Below are positions 1 through 5,600 of a DNA stretch of 9,570 bases, in pieces. The notes under the pieces are model-generated. The model was not told the origin of the DNA. It ran no database searches and was given only the letters and a program-made list of their open reading frames with translations. The stretch is from positions 1-9,570 of the forward strand of contig CAYFPQ010000099.1 of assembly GCA_964345005.1 (NCBI GenBank), written 5' to 3'. Made by a program: the position numbers and the translations under genes. Source of the DNA: JABMPJ01 sp964345005. Lineage in GTDB: Bacteria > Verrucomicrobiota > Kiritimatiellia > UBA8416 > JABMPJ01. Within the stretch, counting starts at the first letter, position 1. Every line of letters starts with the position of its first letter.

Positions 1-174
1 ACTCGTAGAGTCCGAACCGCCCCGAGCAGGCAACACGGTGTGTGGTGCCGTGAACGGTGGGAGAAGGGTCCCGATGTTCTGCCCGGTACCCGGCAGGGTC
101 AGAACTCGGGAAGAGGGGGCTTCCTCTTTCGGTTATTCTCTTCTCGTTCGTCAAGGATCGCCTTGCGAAGATCC
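1..174. other. Non-coding left edge with inverted repeats
   Basis: No gene is supported here. It holds a near-palindrome at 79-96 (CTGCCCGGTACCCGGCAG, one C:C mismatch on each side of GGTACC), nested within GTTCTG (76-81) and CAGAAC (100-105). A hairpin AAGAGG (111-116) / CCTCTT (123-128) and a hairpin at the end of the last gene (153-176) follow. CACGG (34-38) / CCGTG (48-52) is a weaker pair. None has a downstream T-run in the minus direction, so a classical terminator is not shown. Confidence 0.5.
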
Positions 175-176
175 TT
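153..176 (-). terminator. Weak hairpin overlapping the last gene's stop codon
   Basis: AAGGATC (153-159) and GATCCTT (170-176) are perfect 7-base arms around a 10-base loop, and the arm covers two bases of the TAA stop. It is not followed by a T-run on the minus strand, so it would be a pause or transcript-end stem rather than a canonical intrinsic terminator. Confidence 0.25.
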
Positions 177-1455
177 AGTCTTCTTCCAGCATGAACAGTG
201 TCTTCCCTCGGATAAAGCAAGGTGAGTTTGTAATACCCGACAGACTGACCGTACACATCTCGTTGGTTCCGACAAAGGGAAGCCCGGCGCTGGACCACGC
301 CTCATCGAGAAGGTTAGTAGAGACCTCAAGCTGATACACGCCCCCCGTCTCCACAGCTAGAGAAACCGAGATGTTCGTTTCGCTTGGATGGCCGGCAACG
401 CCAGTGAGAGACACAGGAAGAAGCCCCGCTGTCTGCACTGTCGCCTTGGCAAGGTGAAAAAAGCGGCCCGCCCCGACAGCAATGGTCGCGTCTTCCGAGG
501 AAGCAAATCCTGTGACCTGAACCGGAAGTAGCTGCTTCTGCCAAGTGGCGGCAAAATCATCTGACCACACAATGAAATACTCTGTTTCGCCACTGTACAG
601 GTATTGCGATCCGGCAGCCGCAATACGTTGACCGTCGTAGTGTATCGTGTCGTGTCCGGGAGAATTCTCCGGGCCAGGTGGAAGAGGAAGGAAGTCATCG
701 TGAAGCGGCACAAAAACGCCCATCAGATCTCCCCCGAAAAATTCCCCGTGCACAGAGAGAACAAGATCCTTGTACGCCGAGTACGCGGAAACAGAAAGGC
801 TGACAGTAAACGCCTCAAGAGGGATCCATAGCGGAGACAGTCGGGTCCAAGCCTCGCCGTCTAAGGATTCGTAGACACATGTATGGAGAAGCTCCGGCGA
901 GCCAATACCGTAGAATTTCCCTGACTGCCTCGATAGATCAGTAAGTCCAGAAAGGTTGGATGCTGGTTCCTGCCAGAGATCAAACGGCCAACTTGCCGAA
1001 TACAAGTATCTTTGGAGACTACCACCCCAGCCCGATGGCTGAACGAGAATCGTGCAGAGCGATTGGGTGGCGGATGCCACGATTTCAGAACTTCGAAAGG
1101 TGTTCGGACCGATATAGCGAACTTCTCCTTGGGCCGACCATGTTGTCAGATTCGAAGACGCAACAGCCCAGACGGCGTTGCTAATTTCGGAAACACCGAG
1201 ATATGCACCATTCGAACTCATGCACCATGAGTCGATCTCCATGTTGGCGGGCTGAACGGTCCAATTTGTACCGTCACTTGATCGAGCGATAGATGAACCA
1301 GTGATCGAGACAAACTCGTCGGGGAGGCGTGTGACGGTCGAGAACGATGCGCTGTTGGAAAAAACTTCGGTCCAGCCAGTTGCCAGTGCGGATGCAAGTC
1401 CAAACAGGAGGATTCCCACCACAACGACAAGGGTCTTAATCGGCTGATTCTGCAC
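175..1455 (-). CDS. Exported BNR/Asp-box-like repeat protein with C-terminal TNLLD module
   Basis: This is a 426-residue protein from GTG 1455; a TTG at 1479 would add eight residues. I prefer GTG because GAGGAG (1464-1459) lies just before it and the product then begins MQNQPIKTL and runs straight into a hydrophobic signal segment. No good ribosome site precedes the TTG. The body has motifs of the Asp-box/BNR kind (S-x-D-G-x-x-W): SSDGTNWT, SSNLTTWS, SLDGEAWT and WSDDFAATWQ. These suggest a beta-propeller, as in sialidase-like and photosynthesis-assembly-like exported proteins, but no catalytic residues are recognisable. The last 55 residues (372-426), with VYQLEVSTNLLDEAW, share a core with the C-terminus of the protein at 8598-9170. 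A hand count of one 120-base sample (901-1020) gives about 48 percent G+C, against about 62 percent for 4021-4140 in the RHS shell, so this gene may have a different history. Function unknown; probably an envelope or extracellular binding protein. Confidence 0.78.
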   Translation of the reverse strand: MQNQPIKTLVVVVGILLFGLASALATGWTEVFSNSASFSTVTRLPDEFVSITGSSIARSSDGTNWTVQPANMEIDSWCMSSNGAYLGVSEISNAVWAVASSNLTTWSAQGEVRYIGPNTFRSSEIVASATQSLCTILVQPSGWGGSLQRYLYSASWPFDLWQEPASNLSGLTDLSRQSGKFYGIGSPELLHTCVYESLDGEAWTRLSPLWIPLEAFTVSLSVSAYSAYKDLVLSVHGEFFGGDLMGVFVPLHDDFLPLPPGPENSPGHDTIHYDGQRIAAAGSQYLYSGETEYFIVWSDDFAATWQKQLLPVQVTGFASSEDATIAVGAGRFFHLAKATVQTAGLLPVSLTGVAGHPSETNISVSLAVETGGVYQLEVSTNLLDEAWSSAGLPFVGTNEMCTVSLSGITNSPCFIRGKTLFMLEED

Positions 1456-1458
1456 TCT

Positions 1459-1464
1459 CTCCTC
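1459..1464 (-). promoter_or_regulatory. Ribosome binding site supporting the GTG start at 1455
   Basis: GAGGAG on the minus strand sits three to five bases before GTG 1455-1453, depending on which part pairs. Spacing is tight. It favours the GTG over the TTG at 1479, which has only a weak AGAAG upstream. Confidence 0.45.
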
Positions 1465-1537
1465 ACTCAATGACGCCAAAGAATTGGGCTTCTATCAGAA
1501 GATGGCCTGCCCGATGAAATAGGGAATGATGGAGTTT

Positions 1538-2182
1538 CTATTCTTTCTTTTGGAGGCGGCGACGGGCCGCAATGGCCATCGTGAGACCGCCCAAGCCAAA
1601 CAGGATGTAGGTGGAGGGTTCGGGGACGATGTTGTAGCCGAAAGACGGGCCTAGAAACGGAGCTGTGTTGTTCCAGTCGCTGGTAAACAGCAGCGAGCTC
1701 GATGGTGCACTGACACTGTTCGCACCAAGGCTTTCAAAGTGTGGGTGTACGGTTGGATCCCAACCCGGCCATCGCAGAGGGGCATCATACATATCAGGAT
1801 ACCATGTGCCAATCACATAGGTATTGCCCGACTGCAGCGTCGCAGGTGACGAGACACCCACATACCAGAACCCATCCACCATAGTCCCGGCGGTACCTTC
1901 AGGAACAGTTGCGCTGACAACAGGCGTGCCGTCGGCGGCCCAGATGGCAACGTCATGACTGTGCGTCAACCCACCCAGCAAGAAGTCATGAACTCCAAGA
2001 GCGGTCACGAGCAAGTCCTGAGCACCAACGACGAAGTCGTATGCGCAGGTTGTTGGTTCCAGGAAAATGGGTGACTCGGGGTAGTCGAAGTCAGGATTGT
2101 ACTGAGACCACTCGATGACGATCGCGTGAGAGGGGCACACGAGGGACAGCAGAACGAGCAGAATGAATAGAGATACCTTCAT
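1538..2182 (-). CDS. PEP-CTERM sorting-domain protein (DUF4082-like)
   Basis: This is a 214-residue secreted protein. A signal peptide (MKVSLFILLVLLSLVCPSHA, 1-20) is followed by a beta-rich domain. Within it, LLVTALGVHDFLLGG (57-71), SHDVAIWAADGTPV (75-88), YVGVSSPATLQSGNTYVIG (107-125) and following residues resemble the DUF4082 domain common in PEP-CTERM proteins. The C-terminus is a textbook PEP-CTERM signal: VPEPS (186-190), one hydrophobic helix (about 191-206), then a basic tail with RRR and KK. Such tails are processed by an exosortase and often accompany exopolysaccharide or envelope assembly; no exosortase gene is in the window. The frame is open further upstream to 2476, but that part lies over the membrane-protein gene in another frame and lacks sense, whereas ATG 2182 starts a perfect signal peptide 35 bases after the previous stop. 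The ribosome site is weak (a G-run about 14 bases away). Substrate and binding partner are unknown. Confidence 0.88.
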   Translation of the reverse strand: MKVSLFILLVLLSLVCPSHAIVIEWSQYNPDFDYPESPIFLEPTTCAYDFVVGAQDLLVTALGVHDFLLGGLTHSHDVAIWAADGTPVVSATVPEGTAGTMVDGFWYVGVSSPATLQSGNTYVIGTWYPDMYDAPLRWPGWDPTVHPHFESLGANSVSAPSSSLLFTSDWNNTAPFLGPSFGYNIVPEPSTYILFGLGGLTMAIAARRRLQKKE

Positions 2183-2217
2183 TGTGGATTCAGTCCCCCC
2201 CTGAGCATCCCCGTTCA

Positions 2218-2589
2218 TCATGTACCCAAGACTCGAACAATCCCAAAGCCCATCCAGGCAAACATTGCTGCAGAGCCAACAATCAAAGCAACGCGCATTG
2301 TCCAGACAAGACGAGTGGCACCGGTCTCCTGCTTCATCCATTCGGGTGTAACAAAAACCCATCGCCAGATCAGCCTCGAGTTGGCAGCGGACGAGGAAAA
2401 GCCCTCCCTGAAAGGCAAGTCCACGACCTCTTTCGGCACACGGAAAAGCCCCCCAGGCCGTCCGCTGGCGATCCATTCGTCATGATGGTGGGAATACAGA
2501 CGGTGAATAAGCCCATCGAACGCGAGCAAGCCTGTGAGGATGCTTGCCAGACCTGCAACCAGAACCAGCACCATGACAAAAGTGATCAT
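2218..2589 (-). CDS. Small two-helix membrane protein, candidate immunity gene
   Basis: This is a 123-residue protein starting 36 bases after the RHS stop. A ribosome site, AGGAAG (2600-2595), lies five bases before ATG 2589. Two hydrophobic segments (about 3-24 and 95-118) flank a polar middle carrying HRLYSHHHDEW (29-39), GRPGG (43-47), the aromatic-rich LIWRWVF (73-79) and TPEWM (81-85). I recall small membrane proteins of unknown function with the same H-x-x-EW-x-x-x-G-x-P-x-G then TPxW pattern, and they occur apart from toxins. Its place directly behind the variable RHS tail is where immunity genes usually sit, and a membrane immunity protein would suit a periplasmic or membrane-acting tail. 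Position is the only evidence for that. The family resemblance argues for a general membrane protein instead. Function unknown. Confidence 0.75.
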   Translation of the reverse strand: MITFVMVLVLVAGLASILTGLLAFDGLIHRLYSHHHDEWIASGRPGGLFRVPKEVVDLPFREGFSSSAANSRLIWRWVFVTPEWMKQETGATRLVWTMRVALIVGSAAMFAWMGFGIVRVLGT

Positions 2590-2625
2590 TTCTTCTTCCT
2601 AACTCGGCCGAACAATTGCCCCGCG

Positions 2626-5600
2626 CTATTTGCTGGGCTGGGGGGCAACACCCACAACACCTGAGCTAATATGATACACATGCCCTTCGCCACCAGGTTG
2701 TGGTGTTCCGGCACCAAATGAAGCAGTCCCGACCGGCTCCGCGTCGAGCCCCTGCGACTGTGCCCCCCCTCCGACAAGGCCCAAACCACCGCCACTTCCA
2801 CCTACCTCAATACTACCCCCAGATAAGTCGTAAATGCTGCTGTTTGCAGAGATACTTCCGTCAAGAGTCAAGGAAGCACTGGGTGTGCCGTATGCCCCTC
2901 CACCTCCTGCAAACCCTTGTAGTCCGATATTCCATCCGCTCCACCAACCTGCATCTGAATCGTGGCTCGCAACGATTTGAAAACCTCCTGTCCCGCCAAT
3001 AGGGCCAACATTAAAGCTCCCGCTAATGCCAATACCAGCCGTCCAGAGCCCGAAGGGGTCGATCTGAGAGATGGGGTTCCCGTCTGCGTAAGCATACAGA
3101 TTCGGACCACCTGCAAGCCCAATCGGATCAACACTCAGCCAGCGCTTGAGACTCGCATGATAGTAGCGATTCTTCATGTGGTAGAGCGGACCGTCCTCCC
3201 CGTAGACACCGTATCTACCCACGAAGGTGTAGGGCGTCACCGTGGTTCCTGTTCTACCGATCAGGTCTCCATGCGGCACGTAGCAGAACTGGTCGACTGC
3301 AGTTCCGCTGCCGTCCGTGATGGCCAAGGTGCTACCCAATTCATCGGCGTGGTAGTAGCGATTCGTTCCGCTGCCGCCGACATCCTGATGGGCGAGCAGG
3401 CCGATGCCGGGAGCCCACAGATAGACACGCACCACGGTGCCATCGCTCTTGCACTCGGCGAGTACGTTTGCGAGTGAGGCGGCCTGGTCGAGCACATGCA
3501 CGTTGGCCGGATTCCCGGACACGGAACGATACACCCGGTTACCGCGAGCATCGTACCCAAAGTAACGGGTCTCGGGGATCGGCGGCGTGCCTGTCCACAG
3601 GTTTGTGGACAGGTCGCCGTTGTACGTCGTGAGCCGGTTGTCATAGTCCCAGCTCAACGTGTGCGTCAGGCTCTGGCCGTTGTAACCTTCGACGATGTTC
3701 GTGGCATTGCCGCTCTGGCTGTAGTGCGGCCTGAGATCGCGCCACGCTTCGGGATGTTCATAGGTATCCATCCGCGAGATGTGGTTCAGCCGGTCGGCTT
3801 CGTCGCTGTGATGGAACTGCGAAGTGTCCGGAGGCACGACTTCCAGCCCGGCCTCGGTGCTTTCCACGTTCTTCCGCCCGAGCAGATCCCGCGTGATGCC
3901 GCGCTCAACGAGCGTGGTTGCGCCTGCGGTGTAGGCAAGGTTGGTGAGTTGTCCGGCGGAGTCGTGACCGTAGAGGGCGTCGACACCGTTCGGATACTCG
4001 ATATCCGTCAGTCGTCCAGCTTCGTCCCAGGCGAAGTCGTACGCGCCAAGATCGCCGGTGATGTCGGAGAGTCTGTTGGCAGCGTCGTAAACGAAGGCCA
4101 CGTCGTCGCCGTTGGGATACTCAACTGCCGTGCGGTTCCCGTTGAAGTCGTAAGAGTAGGTCACAACCGAATCTGCGGAAGCGACGGACTGCGTTATGGA
4201 GGTGACTCGATTCATGGCGTCATGGCCGTAGCTTACAACCGCAGTGAAGTTGGATGCAAGCGTGAGTCCACCCCAGGGCGCGTACTCAAAACGAGCATCG
4301 GCGCTGCCGGGATAGTCGATCACGGTAAGCCGATTGAGCACGTCGAAGGTGTACTCCGTCTCGTTACCGTCGGCATCGATCCGCTTTGTCCTGTTTCCTG
4401 CCGAGTCATACTCGAAGCTGCGGGAATAGCCGAGCGCATTGACTTCGTTGGTAACTCTGTTCATCCCGTCATACGAATACTGCATGGCGGTTTCTCCGGC
4501 ACCGTTCGTGAACGCGAGCAGGTTGCCCACCGGGTCAAAGGCGAAAGACTCGCTCTCACCATCGGCGCGGATCGTCTCGATCCGCCTGCCGAGAGCATCA
4601 AGTACGTATTGCGTACCCTGATCCAGCGCGTTTGTCTCGGCCACAAGCCTTCCAGCAGCATCGAAGACGGAGATGTTTTCGCGAGTCTGGCCACCCACGC
4701 TGTCCCACTGGTTTGTTACACGATTGAGCGCATCGAAAGCGTAGTGGATCACATGGCCGGTCGCGTTCGTCCGGGCCGTGATGTTACCGTTCTCGTCCAA
4801 CGCAAAGGTGACACTGTTGGTCAAGGGATCGATTACCCCGATCCGGCGGTGTGCCGCGTCGTAGAGGTTACTTGTGACGTGGCTGCGCCCGTCAACTATT
4901 GCGACCAAGAGGTCGCGCAAGTCGTAACGATTGCTCACCACGCTGGAGTCGGGGTAACTGATCGTGGCCACCTTATAGGTAGGGGTCCAGGTGGTGATGG
5001 TCTCGCGCTCGAGTTGGTCGATGACCTTCGTTTTGAGGCCCGCTGCGTTGTACTGGTTGCTGACGCTGTTGTTCAAAGCGTCCGTTGTCGAGATGAGCAA
5101 CCGGCGTTTGTCATACGTCCGCGTGGTTGGGTTGCCGAGAGCATCCCTGCTCACGAGCAGGTCACCTCTCTCATTCCATGTGTTCGTGACGGTGCCGCCG
5201 TCGGTGCGGGTGACGGTGTAAGGCATGCCGTAGCTGCCTGTGTTGTATGTGTATGTCGTGAGGTTCCCATTGGCATCGGTCACGGTATGCAGCAGGCCCT
5301 TGTCCACACCGCTCGTGTAGTAGGTCCTCGCCGTGCTGTTCGACAGCGCATCGACTGTGTTCGTCAAATGGTGGTTGCCGTCGTAAGCGAAGCAGGTCTC
5401 GTTTCCGAGCGGGTCAATGGATTTGACGAGCCGGTACTCGGCATCGAACTCCTGTCTCCAAAGATGACCTGCTCTGTCGATTCGACAGGTCATGTTCTGA
5501 TGCTGGTCGTACTGATAGACGGTCACGCCCCCGCGTGCATCGATGTTCGTGACGAGCAACCCACCGGCATAGACGTCATATATGCGATTGCCGAGGGCAT

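Noticed and set aside
40..225. 61-codon plus-strand open frame at the left edge
   Set aside because: No ribosome site, Arg/Ser-rich composition, and it overlaps the end of the supported gene antisense.
2183..2476. N-terminal extension of the PEP-CTERM gene to an ATG at 2476
   Set aside because: The extension lies over the membrane-protein gene in another frame and encodes a Cys-rich nonsense-like stretch, while ATG 2182 gives an immediate signal peptide.
2182..2664. 160-codon plus-strand open frame
   Set aside because: Antisense to the membrane-protein gene and the end of the RHS gene; low-complexity polar translation without features.
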